Assembly (NCBI RefSeq): GCF_018139145.2
Contig: NC_059478.1
Location: forward strand, 10,044,001-10,108,000
Reading direction: 5' to 3'
DNA length: 64,000 nucleotides
Source of the DNA: Gymnogyps californianus
Lineage: Eukaryota; Chordata; Aves; Accipitriformes; Cathartidae
Below the pieces are notes generated by a model that saw only the letters and a list, made by a program, of their open reading frames with translations, was not told where the DNA came from and searched no databases. The translations under genes were made by a program, and so were the position numbers. Shown here piece after piece: positions 46,839 to 59,800 of the stretch. Numbering within the stretch: position 1 is the first letter of the stretch; each line of letters begins with the position of its first letter.

Positions 46839-49639
46839 TGAAGTCCAAATTCTCACGATGGAAAGCTGCCCAGCGCTCAGGGTTGGCCACTGAACAAATA
46901 GGCACGGAAAGAAACTCATATCCTGTACCAGGCAGTAGTACTTTAAATGTAAGGCTTAGACGGAGGCAGCATTTTGCTGTAAACAGTGAGAAAAAGGGCT
47001 GAGAAAATTTTTTATTTAAAAAAAAAAAAAAAGATTAATGCCATTTTAAAAAACAATGATCCAGTGTGTTTGCTGTGATTAAAGGGAAAACTGGAAAAAA
47101 GAAACATCTTAGGGGAAAAAAGTGAGAGTATAGATGATTTAGACTGTGGAAAGTCTCAATGTGTAGCTCAAACTATGCTGAATTCCATGAATGAAAATGG
47201 AGGCTGCTAAATAGGAGGAAAAGTAAAAGAGAAAGTGAGATGACAAGGTCTTCCTCACGGAGATCATGATAGAGATTTTGTGATGTCTTGTCGCGTCTTC
47301 CACATCTGTGAGGAAGCAATTCGTAATCATTCCTGAAGTTAAACCTAATTTAAAGCACAGTGAAGTTGATGCAATGTTAGGTCATTTTTCTTCTATGAAG
47401 CTGTCTGTTAAACTTTGTCTTTTTCAGCATGTACTATCTAGTCTCTTTCATTGCTTCTTAGCAAAAACACTTTGTGTATATGCTTGAAAGATGCATTTTG
47501 ATGGTAAGATGGGATGGGAGCTTTTGCATCTGAACTGAGGAAAGAGGAATTAAAGAAGCATTGAAATGTGCTGCTGTGCTTTCTGCTGTTGAGGTGCAGT
47601 GCAGCTGTTGCTCTTCAGGGGAGCAGGTACTTAATACGAGAAAACACAGTGTCTTTGCTGAAGTAAGTTGCCATTTTGTCATGGGAAGACATGACTGTGG
47701 GGGAAGAATGAGCAATTGTTCATTCGCATCAAGAGAAATATTAGCCAAGCAAATAAGAAGATTACTCGTTTTCTAATTGATGTGAATGCACTTAACACAC
47801 ACATATAAATATATTTATGTTATACAGCACAACTCAGGTTGTGTTGGTCTTGATAGATAAAAGAGAAATCCTGAGTTTTCCTTTCCATCCGTTGGGTGAT
47901 TGACTGTCTCAGAAGTATTTAAAAAATTGGAAAAAATACTACCTTTTTTTTTTTTTAAGTCTGTGGGAGTCATCTACCCACAGGGTTATGTAGTACATAT
48001 ATTTTTTCCTTGAAATTAAGTGAGAAATGGGGAGATACTGTATTTATATTATGAGTGCATGAAGTCCAGAGGCCAACTGTAAAAACTATTTAATATCTTT
48101 TTATATTAAAAATCATTACAAAATTTTTATCCTTCACTATCTCACAGGGTACATTCATTCATAAGATGGTCTTAAAATTGCCTATTGTGAGTTTGTGTAT
48201 GCATATGATGACATATTGATGATAAAGCAATTTACCCATTTCATTAATCATCAACTGCATGCTGTGACTAAGCATAATGAAAAAGGAGCAAACATAAGGA
48301 GTTTCTTTCAGCATCACTCATGCTTGTTGGATTGGTAAACGCTTCAAGACTGCGATTATATCTACTTTGTTGGTTCAGTCCTCTGCTTTTCAATGATAAA
48401 TGATATTTTTACAGTTAAATAATTTGTTATTTTATTTCTGTGAATATTTACAGGACTCTGATCCAAACCGGTTGCTCAGCGTTTTCATCGTCATTATTAT
48501 CTGGAACATAACTTTTAACATATGTTTTAACCACATTGACTGTTAAAAAATGTGAAGTCCATCCAGTGACCATTACACTGGGTCATTTTTGTGCATTCAG
48601 TGCTTCTGTTGGATATAGTATCAGACGGGCTAATGTGTGAGTGATCATTTCCTCTAGATGCTTCCTAATGACACTGTATGTATAGGCTATTAGCAGGAGT
48701 GATTCAGTTGAAGCTTAAGACCTATTGCCTGTGCTACTTTGGAACTTATAACTGGAAAGATCTCTTGTTTCTTTCCAAACAGCAGCTGCTCTTTTCTGCT
48801 CAGATATGTGTCTGCTAGTCAACTTGCTGTGTTGGTTTTCATATCCCTGAAGCTTTTGTAGGGTTGCATTATCATTAGGATTTCCAGAATGCTCTCTGTC
48901 TCCTGCAAGGAGGTAACAACTTTAATATTTTCTCTTCACTATGTAAAGGTAGTCTTCTTTTTTTGGTAGTGTGAAATGATGAAAGGGCTTTCAGACAGTC
49001 AGTGTATTCAGTCTCATAAATTATTTAAACGTATTTGTGTGTTATTTTACCAGGCAAATACTGGGTTCTTACCATATTTATCATTATATTTTTTTAAATT
49101 TTCTGACATACATTGTAGTATCATTAAAACTTTTCAGCAGCATTGAAGGAACTCATGCCTATAGCTAAGTGGAAAAGTAATATGGTCATTTATTTGCATT
49201 CGCAATAAATTTTCTATGCTGTTCACCCCAAGGCTCTTAGTATTGAGTGAAATGCACTCCTTAATCAGACATGAGACCTCATTGTAATTGTAAATCTGCA
49301 GTCAAAAAAAGCCTTAAGAGTACTTGCAATATAACTGTAATATGTTCCAAGTTGAACAGTTATGGCTCAGTGTTTAGATTAATATGGAGTGGAGAGACTT
49401 GATCCATACCTGCAGTATACAAAACCTCAAACTTGGCAATTGGAATGGGAATATTACTGTGGGTTGGTCTTACAAGTTTTGAAGCTAACCATTTTCTTTG
49501 CTTACATATACGTTACACACTATGCACGTAGACAGTCATGCACATGAATTTAAGGTGGCTATCTCCTGAATGTGTTGGATAAAATATATATTTTAGGCCT
49601 CCAAATTGATGTTGCTAAGGATTGAGAAGTTTGGCTAGT
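46839..49639. other. Non-coding stretch
   Basis: No gene recognised; includes the A15 tract. The complementary 71- and 96-codon frames at 47.5-47.8 kb have no recognisable domain. Confidence 0.6.
47018..47032 (+). repeat. A15 homopolymer
   Basis: Fifteen A after TTTTTTATTT. Confidence 0.8.
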
Positions 49640-49700
49640 CAAATGACCAAGTCACTTAAGTTTCTCATCACAGGGAAACAATCTCTTCAGTAAAATGGTC
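49640..49700 (+). mobile_element. MIR-like SINE fragment
   Basis: TCAAATGACCAAGTCACTTAAG, TTTCTCATCACAGGGAAACAATCT and CAGTAAAATGG follow the sense MIR core (TGTGACCTTGGGCAAGTCACTTAACCTCT ... CAGTTTCC ... TGTAAAATGG). The order and spacing are good for so old a repeat. Confidence 0.55.
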
Positions 49701-52700
49701 TGTGGAAACTTGAGGAGTGTGTTTGGAGTTTGGATGAGATGAGTTTTGAGGAAAGATGGCTAGCTGATAGTTAAGAAAACATTTGTTGTCTTCTGTGTTG
49801 GAGTACTACACAAGGTGGTTTCTTAGCACTCTGGCACTGCTGCATGTACAGAATATATTTTTAAAAAATTAGATAAAGATTTGTTAGTAATTGTTGCACT
49901 GTGTTAGTAGGAATGTTAAAGTTACCAATACCTTGTTGTCTGAGAACAACCTAGATCAAAACTACTACCCTTAAAGCATGGGAACTGCAGTTGAAGACAG
50001 GCTTCAGAACAGGCAGTTTCTAATTTATATTTTGCTGTAGGCATTCAGAGTTGCACTTTGACATAAATTCAGATCATGAAATTTCTCATCAAGTTGCTTA
50101 ATTCTCCTTTGGCCTCATTTTATTCAGCATAGTTGTTAACCTCTGTGCAAAGGGAGCATGATCTATTTGCAAAGCAGCAACAAGAAAGAATGATAGCATT
50201 GCACAACTAATCCATTTTTCACACACAAAAAAATACATGGTATCTTGATGAAAACTGGGCCTGGATGAAGCAAGGAGGTTTCATCAGCCATCAGCTTTCT
50301 ATGCCAGGTTAAAACATTAGTAGTAAATAGCTTAAAATCACAGACACCCCAGTGTTCACCAAATTCATGTTCCTCATCTGTTTCCATTTATTATAAGGAA
50401 CACAGAGGTTATGACTGGACAGGTATTTAGATGTTGGTAACTATATACAATTTTACCAATGCCTTAAGTACAAGCATGCATTACCTATAGGTATGAAAAG
50501 TAAGAAAATAGACCTTGAACCCAGTACTAAAACTCTGTTCGTGCCTTCACCCGCCGTTGTCTCCACAGCTACCCAAACCTACTATCAACAAGGTTACCGT
50601 TCTCCATACATATTTATTTTGAGGAAAGCCAAAATCCACAAGAACCGTTCTGGCTTGTGTTCTTCATCTATCTCAGATTTTATTTTTAAAGCAAACAGCC
50701 TCCAATTGAATAGCAGGACCAGTATCCCTTGGGAAAGAAAGCAGAGAAAGGGAACAGGAAAATATAAGCAAATGGAAATTGCCAACGATGGGGGGAAGCA
50801 CTTGATAAGAGCTAGGGAAAAATAAAAGGAAAATGAGAAGAAATAATTCCTCAAATCTTGGTTCAGTGATGCTTTCTGGATCAAAGGATATTACAGAAAT
50901 ACATCTCCTGTGATTAAAAAGACTCTGCTAAGATAAGGAGCATTTGGGGGCACAGTTGGTGCTGCTGAATATTGCTGACTAAATCTTTTCTCCCAAGAAT
51001 GAGAGCAGTAGGCACTGATGGTTTCCAAGAACTTGAAAAACAACCTTTTGTTTAATTAAATGGAGAAATTTCCTCAATGAAGAGTTCTCATTTGAGCTGA
51101 GCTTTTCTGTGGAAGAACTGACTATTCAAATCACTGTCGTTATTCATAACTATGAATGGGGATGATCTATACAATCTTCAGGTCACTGTGGTCAGATAAT
51201 CACAGAAGGATGCAAGTTTGAAAACTCTGGAGGTTTCTAACTCGATATTTCTATTTTGTGTGGTTTATATTTTTTCTTAGCCTTAATTCTTCTTTTGTGA
51301 ATATATTTCAGATTTCAAAATTATGACAAAAAGGTAGTGTACCTGTAATGATAGCTTATAAGAGCAGTATAGTTTTAAAATGCTTTATAGAGTAACTCTA
51401 AGTGATGCCACATGGTCTAACGTCATTGAAATTAATTTTCTATGTTTCTTCTAAAGCAATTCTGCCGTGCTTTTCCAGATGCACCTGCAGAAGTTAATGA
51501 TGCATTCATGAGATTGCATTATACTGCTGTAGATTTCTGTCATGAATGCAGCTGAAAATGAACCAACCCTGAGTAATAGGGGGGCACATTTGCTGACAAT
51601 CTTGTGCACTCCCAATGGAATACTGATCTGCTTTCTTACTGACCTCTTTCCTACACCCTCTCTCTTATCTGTAGCCCTGTAGCATTTACTGTGGGTTAGT
51701 GTGTGAGTTTTCTAGTTGCTTCTCTAACAAATGTAGTGGTCAAGCTCTAGCTTCACACTCTTGTCTCCCATTATTTCCCTTTTTATTCTTTGAAAGATCA
51801 ATGGCACCATTTATACTGTTCATACTTCTCTTCTGTATTCTATTTGCTCTGTAATTCCTGTATTTACAATAATCCAACAAAAACATTCATTACACAAGCA
51901 CAGAGGTCCCTCTGTCAATTATGTGATCTATATTGATTTATGCCAGCTGAAGTTTTGGACTAATATTTTAAATGTACAAAATATGTGTATCAAGATAATG
52001 AAGCAGATTGTAGCTGGTCTGTGAAGTTGTATATATAGCACAGCGAATATCACGCAAAGAAACTTCTAATCTCTCTTCCTGAGGACCAACAACAGTGAAA
52101 ACCGAAAGCCCTTAAATTCAGAAAGCGCTAATCTCTCACTGATCTTGAGGCACAGTGGGATACACGCTTTCATCGAGTGCTCTGAATACTGGTAAAATAT
52201 TTGGAAAAAAGAAAGCTTCTTTATTTTACTATAAGCCACACAGCAAACACTGCCCTAAAACCTGGGTTAGAGGCAAAGGATAGTCTGTGGAGTAAAAATA
52301 AATTTTAATTTTGTAGAAATACCTTTGCTCCGCAGAATCCTCAATCATATGCGCTGTCTCTGCAGATCTACAGCCAGTATGGATGTACGTGCCCTACAAG
52401 ATCTCTAGCACAAGGCTAGTGTGGCTGCGAAAGACTGAACCCTAACTAAAATCAGTCGCTTCAGTGGCAACATAATTACGTTGATATGAAGCACTTAACA
52501 AGAGAAGTCCAGACCCCATGTTTGCAGTAATAATAGTCCAGTTCCACCACTTAGGAGCTCTAATTTCACATTGTTATGCTTTCAGTCTGTTACTATTACA
52601 GGACAAATCAATCCAGTTTACAATCCACATATAAACACACGTAAAGAATAGAACACATCTAAGCATATTAGATAGAACTAGATTTTAAAGATAGAATTTG

Positions 52701-55700
52701 GCTGTACTAAATGTATTTCAATACGTATGTGCTGTGTTTTTATCCCATAGCACGTTATGGTATATGTTATTTCATGCAAACATAAAATTAGACTGTGCAT
52801 GCATTGTAGCATTAAGGTCTGAGGAATTATCTGTAGGTCTGACAGCTTTTCAAAACTTGAGACAGTATAATTCGAATTTTAATTGGTTTGCAATGAAGTG
52901 TTGTTTTGAAATCGTCTTCCTTCTTAATAAATCTGTAGCACAGCTCTCAGAGGCTTAAGGAAAAGTACTTGGCCTTTTTCTTATCCCCAGAATCTTCACG
53001 CATAGATGTACATCTGCATCAATTGTGTTGTCTCCAGACTAATTATCTCATTTACATATTTCATGCTTTCTGCTTAGAATGCTCCATGGGACAGCCAAGA
53101 TTTAAATCGTGTGCTGTCAGACTGGTTAAGGGGAGGGAGATGCATTTTTATTTTATTAATATTATTATGAATTGTATGGTACATTTAGTATTAACAGAAT
53201 ATCATATCATGTAGTGCTTCATATAAAATATTATGGTAAAGAATTGTTGCAAGATGAAGCTCACAGAACTTAAAAAGTGCTAAAATCAAGGTTTTTGTGC
53301 AATCTTGCCTGGTCACCTCTTCCACCCTACACTATTACTTCCCCTGCATTTTGAGACTCTTGAGTTAATGAACTCTGTTCTTGTTTCCTGTGTCATTTAA
53401 GGTAATAGAAAGACTCGCATACCAGTTACGTTTTGCAGATGTCATGCCATAGAACCAAAAAATTGCTCGCACTAGAATGGCACATAACTGATAAAAGTGA
53501 CCTAGTGGACAAGTGAAAGTACAGCAAGTTCTCAGCTGTAGGTCAGGCACACCTAATTAAAGATATAACTTTGGTTCCTTTCATGGTCTGATGCTTAAGA
53601 AGAGTATAGTTGAAGATTGCCTCAATATATAAATTTCAGTGTGAATTTGGGACCCTTGATACCACCTAAATGCCTAGTCAAAGTTTCCCCTTGAAAAATA
53701 GTGACCGCTTGAGGTTTCCAGGTAAGTGGGCACATTGCTATAGTATCCCCGTAAGATTAGGCATCTTAGGACCTTGATGGCAGGTTAGGCTGCTTTCTCT
53801 CAGAGGTTTCTTCAGGGAATCATGTACTCCTAACAATACTGCAAGGTAGAAACCTTGGTAGTCTGCTCAGTGCAGGCTGTGTGACTGTTACACATTCTGC
53901 TTTACAGGCTTCTGTTGAGTGAGTTATTTTATGTGCAGAGTGCAGAAATGTCATGGTTCACTGACTAATGGCTGCTAGCCCACTTCCTTGTATAGCAAGA
54001 TTAATTCACTATAGGATAAACCAAATAAGCACCCTTGACAGGCAGGATCTGTGTCCTTTCAGTGGCTGAAACGAATAGTTATCCCAGTTAGCACTGACCT
54101 TTCCGTTCTACTGAAAGGCAGCTTAGTATTGTTCCTTCATTTGAGGATAGATATTGCTACTCTTCCTCTGCTAAGTACTGCTAAATAGCAGAATATGGCC
54201 TGTAATAAAGCGTAGACTTCCACAGAGGTGGTAGGTGATCCTTTGTGGTCCTTTTCTCCCCTTTTTATGTTTGCTCTTTTTTTATACTTTAGCACTGATC
54301 CATAAAAAGTAGTTTGATGATAAGTGAGCAGAGAAATTTCTGAAGACCACCTGTCTACAGACATCATGCATGGATTGCTGTCCTTAAAAAGAAAACCCCA
54401 TCTGAACAGCTTCTAATAAGGAAATCTCAGATTCACATAAAAGGCCGAGATCTATATGTACAGCTATGAAATCAATAGGCAGTCCCTGAAGCCACTGCTC
54501 ATAAGAAGCCAACTATTATAATGCATATTTGTCTGCAGCTCTGGAAAAAGAATTCTGCTCAAAACAGCATCAGTCTGTCTGAATAACAGAAGTAATTAAA
54601 AAAAAAAAAAAAAGAAACCAAAACAACCAAACAACATCCCAAAACAGAAAAACGTTTTGCAACATGTAGCTCATCAAAATTTTGAGAACTATTTTCCTTT
54701 GCTCTTGTCGGCACTGTGTAATGCTTTATACTGCCTGTGATAACAAAGAGGGCACTCAACTGCTCTTTAGTGCACTCTTAGATTCAAGGTGTGTGGAATT
54801 TAAGTATTTCACAGTGCTCATTTATGGTACCTTCACATACAGTGGCTTTTTCACATTAAAAAAAAAAAAAGTGTTGAAACACAAACACTAAATATTTCAC
54901 AGCCATAAAATTAGAATCAATGAGTTAGTAAAATCACAAAATGATGTTTAATAGCTCAGCTATTGAAATCAGTATATTCATTCCCTTCCACGTACAGAAG
55001 AGCTTGTACTATGCTCATCCCCAACCAACTGAAACTATAAATACATTAAATACAAAATCAGCTAATTGTAATCTAGTATGTATTTTCTTTTAACATATAT
55101 AGGACCGTAATAGCTACAATATGCCTTACTTCTGGTATTCACTCTATTTTGGTAATTCTACCCAGCAGCCCTGTTTTCTCCGTCTATGTTTTAACCTCAT
55201 AGTTGCCTTATTCAGATTTCTTATGAGCTCAGTAATTTCTGTCAAGAAAGAAACAAGAGTTGCCAGGGCCTAATGGCTTTGACTTTAAATGTCTTGTTTA
55301 ATTACAGCTTCCTAGACATTTACACGGTTCCATATGTATATTTGGCAGCTCTAAGAAAAAGGAATTCACCTAGTAATAGCACTGAAAGGGTATCTATTTT
55401 TAGTCCGAATTTTGTAGATTCCAGTATTTGAACCTGTGAAAGGCGCTCTCTGTCCTGATAAATTCCCATTTCTACATTTTAGTTGTTATTTTTCAGTTAT
55501 AAAAATAATTCTGCTTTCCATAGGGCATTTTACCCTTAAGGGACTATGTGCCTAATAGGCAAGGGATTTTAGACGTTATTATGTTCAAATCTTATATGCA
55601 AATATAAATACTTTTTAAATTATCTGATGTTTCTTTGGACACTTGGTGAAACATACTAGGTTTCCTTCTGTAGTCCTAGGCATACTGGAAATTATGTTGC

Positions 55701-56285
55701 TGAAACTAAAGGCTTCTAAACAGGAAAGTAATACCTTTTCTTCTTTTTTCTTCAATCAGGGGGTCAAATCCCCAGATCCTTAATCAGTTCATTGATTATA
55801 TTCAGGTACAGTTTTGACTTAAATGAGTGGAAACTAAGTCTAGATAAGGATGATAAAATTTGGCCTGGCATTATCTGCCCCTCTCCCGAAGGAAGCAAAC
55901 AGTAAATCCGTATTGTTTCTGAAAGGGCGAATTCAAAATTACTTACCACTAGTTTAGCTCTGTCTTCTTGGAAGTCAAGAGTAAATCTTGTATTGATTTT
56001 AATGGGAATAATTAGGTCAGTTCTGAAATTCTGAGAATCTAGAGTGACTAGCCTCTGTAATGCACTCTAATATCTTGCAAAATAAGCACATATTGCATTG
56101 TGAAGTCTTCCAAATGCAGTGATTGCTGAGGCTGGATCCAGCTGGCTCTTGTTAAAGTTCAGTAATCCACAACTTTGTAATTGATACAAACTTGGAGTTC
56201 CCTGAAGTGAATGTAGGGAATACGGTTTTAGATGAGGTCCTGAGCTGCTATGCTCTGCTAGTTTGGAAGCAAATTGTAATCATTC
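49701..56285. other. Non-coding stretch
   Basis: AT-rich DNA with A-runs at 54598-54614 and 54857-54870. Old repeat text (CTAAATGCCTAGTCAAAG ... GATTAGGCATCTTAGGACC) lies at about 53660-53775, and another core (TATTGATTTTAATGGGAA) near 55990. The 110-codon plus and 96-codon minus frames at 50.5-50.9 kb show no recognisable feature. Confidence 0.55.
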
Positions 56286-56290
56286 CTGTT
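56286..56290 (+). repeat. Target-site duplication CTGTT, left
   Basis: CTGTT directly before the LTR, repeated at 56873-56877. Confidence 0.95.
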
Positions 56291-56872
56291 TGTTGTGGTT
56301 TAACCCCAGCCAGCAGCTAAGCACCACGCAGCCGCTCGCTCACTTCCCCCCTCCACCCCTGGGATAGGGGAGAGAATCAGAAAAAAATCTCGTGAGTTGA
56401 GATAAAGACAGTTTAGTAGGACAGAAAGGAATGAAAAACAATGATAATGATAATAATAATATGACAATAGTAATACTAAAAGAATTAGACTATACAAAGC
56501 AAGTGGTGCACAATGCAATTGCTCACCACTCGTTGACTGATGCCCAGTTAGTTCCCGAGCCGCGATCTGCCCCTTCCAGCCAAATCCCCCAGTTTACATA
56601 CTGGGCATGATGTCATATGGTATGGAATAGCTCTTTGGCCAGTTTGGGTCAGCTGTCCTGGCGGTGTCCCCTCCCAGCTTCTTGTGCCCCTCCAGCCTTC
56701 TCGCTGGCTGGCCATGAGAAGCTGAAAAGTCCTTGACTTAGTATAAACACTGCTCAGCAACAACTAAAAACATCAGTGTGTTATCAGCATTATTTTCCTA
56801 CTAAGTCCAAAACACAGCGCTATACCAGCTACTAGGAAGAAAATTAACTCTGTCCTAGCTGAAACCAGGACA
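56291..56872 (-). mobile_element. Solo LTR of avian ERV, 582 bp
   Basis: A complete LTR in minus orientation (TGTTGTGGTTTAACCCC ... AACCAGGACA) with a perfect 5-bp target duplication, CTGTT. Same family as 32762-33358 and 1-67. In sense it has a weakened TATA box (TATGTAAA, 56593-56600) and a degenerate polyadenylation signal (ACTAAA, 56412-56417), so it is probably a poorer promoter than the plus-strand copy. No internal viral genes. Open frames within it are chance. Confidence 0.95.
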
Positions 56873-56877
56873 CTGTT
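56873..56877 (+). repeat. Target-site duplication CTGTT, right
   Basis: Exact repeat of 56286-56290. Confidence 0.95.
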
Positions 56878-59800
56878 TTAAAGGTGCATATTCTTATCAT
56901 TCTCAGCAATTGAGTAAAATTACATTGCTTGTAAGAAGAGCTTTCTAAAATAGGTGCTGGATACCATAGTAATAATGAGCTTAGTAAAAATGCTTAGACT
57001 GAACGTGATCTCACAAAAGCAAAATGTGGCGTAAGGCTAATTTATAAAACTGCCTCGTTAACTGAAATTATTTGTAGCTTGTCAAATATTAAGTTGCTCA
57101 AATCAGTTCTTTGTAATTGAATTTCAGAGAGATTAATTTAGTCCATTGTAGTAATGAATTTAGTAGATTGTATGTTTTGTATATTGTCTCTAAATTAAAA
57201 TTAAGTAAATACGTGGCTAAGTCTTCTGACAAATTTTTCTTTTTATAATATCTAAAAAAATTGAAAAGTTAAACTTCTCTCTTATTTGCGTTACACTTAA
57301 AATTAATTGAAAGCTTAAGTGAGCTTAAGAAAACCAGAAGTCATCAGAAACAAATTTTGTAGGATGGTGTGTATTGTCATGTTCATTTTCAAAATGAAAT
57401 TACTCTGCCTGATAATGGTTTTCTGCTATTTGCTCAGTTTGTTTAAATTGTATTTACTCTATTTTTCCAGTCTTAAATGAATTCACACGTTTATTTTGTA
57501 CCTGACTTATAGAACTTTTATGATAGAAAGAAAACCCTGTTTTATCACTGTCCTACAAGACAGTCTTCAGTAAATGTCATTATAACTGTAGAGCAAAAAC
57601 GATGGCTAGTCACGGGCCTGTGCGCAATAAAGATTTGTCTGTGTAATGCATAGGTGACTTAAAGAGCACTTAGGATTCTAATACTCGTTAATGTCCTAAC
57701 TTGCTGTTAATTCATAAATATACCTTTGCCAATGATGTCTGTTTCTCAAACATGCATAATATGTTGCTTCTAGGCGTGTATATGAGCATCTTCACTTCTC
57801 TATGATGCCTAAGAAAACTGTGTTTGCGAGATCCGTACCTTTTTAAGATGTCCCTAGGGTTCCTGTAATGAGTTTGCCTCCCTTATTACGTCTGCTGCAG
57901 AGCCACAGTATGGCAAAGAAATTTCAGACATCTGCTGTAAAAAGCACATCACAGTGTCTGGATTAAGGAGCTTTATGCAGCATATGAAGTTGTACTGCAG
58001 TACAGCATCTTTTAAATAAAAGTAATCTGAAAGTAAAAGGACAGGGATTGAGGAATTTGAAATTTTTTGCCAGTGTAACGTGTCACTACCCTATAAAAGA
58101 TATTGTGTTATCAGTAACATGGTCCCTTACTACTGATGGTTTTTGTTAGCATTAATAATATTATCAGATATAATGCTTATTATTACATGATTTATTATGT
58201 CATATGGCGCTTTAGTTATAAAATCTAATCTTGTTCAAATACAACTATATCTAGACTACCATCGATGCCACTAGACAGAAAGAAAAAAAAACCCCACCTC
58301 TAAATAAATAATTCATGTGAAATAAGAAAAGACAAAAGGTAATTGAAATTGATATTTAGTTGTCTGGGTGACGAAGTGGAACAAGTTCCTCTTCAGTGCT
58401 ATCACTGAGAGGAACTGTAGGCCTTTTGTGGTTAACCAACCGTCCTGCGCACACACTAGGGGCACTTAGCTCCTTCACAGAGTCTCTAAGGGTATAGCAG
58501 GTATCATCCAGGACACTGTTCTGTCCCTAATTGCATCATGGGTGACATTTGTGGTCTGGGAGCCTTGGAAAAAACCTTTATATATCTATAAGTTTAAATC
58601 ACGCTGGGAAGATCAATAGTACTGTTTTTGCAACAGTCAGTTCAAATCTTTTCTTTACTGTTGAACGCTGTGGTGTAGGGTTCAGTTTTGGAGAATTTTT
58701 TAATAGTGGTTGATGTTCTACCCAATAGATACAATTTGCTTGCTCACCCAATTACAGCATCATCAAGTTGTATGCAAAGTTGTTAGGCTTTGTAAACATT
58801 TGATAAAAGCTGTAGCCCCATATTTTGTAGCAACATTTTTCTAATTGTACTCTTGCCTAAGTATCTGTGAAAGATGTAAATATCTGTGATTGTTTCTGTA
58901 AGTACACAAAACATACATAAATAATAACTATGAGCAATAGAGGGGTGATAATGTAACTGCTGTTTCTTTAATAACTTACAGTGCACAAGCAAAAATATTT
59001 TTATTCCTGGGTACAACTGCTTAGTCAAATTATGGGACTTTTCTGCATTGTAAGACAAAATTGAGAGTCGTGTGGTGCTTATTCCCAAGTGGTGAGTGCA
59101 AGAGCCTCCTGTGAGAGACAGCAAGAAGGGCGAGACGGGGGCAGAGGTTTGGAGTCCTCAGACAGTATTAAAAAAGCAAATAGGAAAGCTTTGATAAAAC
59201 AAAAACTTTCGCTGCTGCTTTGAGACTGTTTTGAAAAACTTTGCTGTCACCTCAATGGAATTTGAATAATGTGGAAATAGAATTTTTGGGGGTTTAATAT
59301 TTCCTGTGGAGTGTCATCTGTACTTCATTGTGAAGTACAGACTATAGAATCATAGAAGCAGTGGAAAATGTACATCTAGATTTATCGTCTTCAAAGAAAA
59401 ATATTTCAAAAACTATCAAAATAATTTTAGATCAGCTGAAAACTTGCATATGCATAAGTAAATAGCATTACTGAACTTTATATCGATGCATTTTTTTTCT
59501 GTAGGTCTACTGTTCCCTCCTGTATGTACGATTAAACATGTAATCAATTATATTTTTGCCAGGTGAATCTGTGTTTTATGTGCATTCTTCCAGGCAATTT
59601 AGGTAATAGTTGACATTTCTTGTTTACTTCATTGCAGGAAAAATGGGCTAAATCACTAATCTAAAAGTGGTAAGCACCATGTCAGAATGAAATAAGATCC
59701 TTAAACAGATATTTAATGAACTAGCAAGATTAGGTAGTAACAACAACATTTTTGGTAATAGTGGTGCTTTCCCAGGGGCTGTAGTACCTGTTTAGGTCAC

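Noticed and set aside
56300..56763. Frames of 71-72 codons inside the minus-strand LTR
   Set aside because: Same reason: LTR sequence, chance frames.
59343..59360. TAGAATCATAGAA as a CR1 3' end
   Set aside because: Only about 14 bases match; the following sequence does not continue as CR1.
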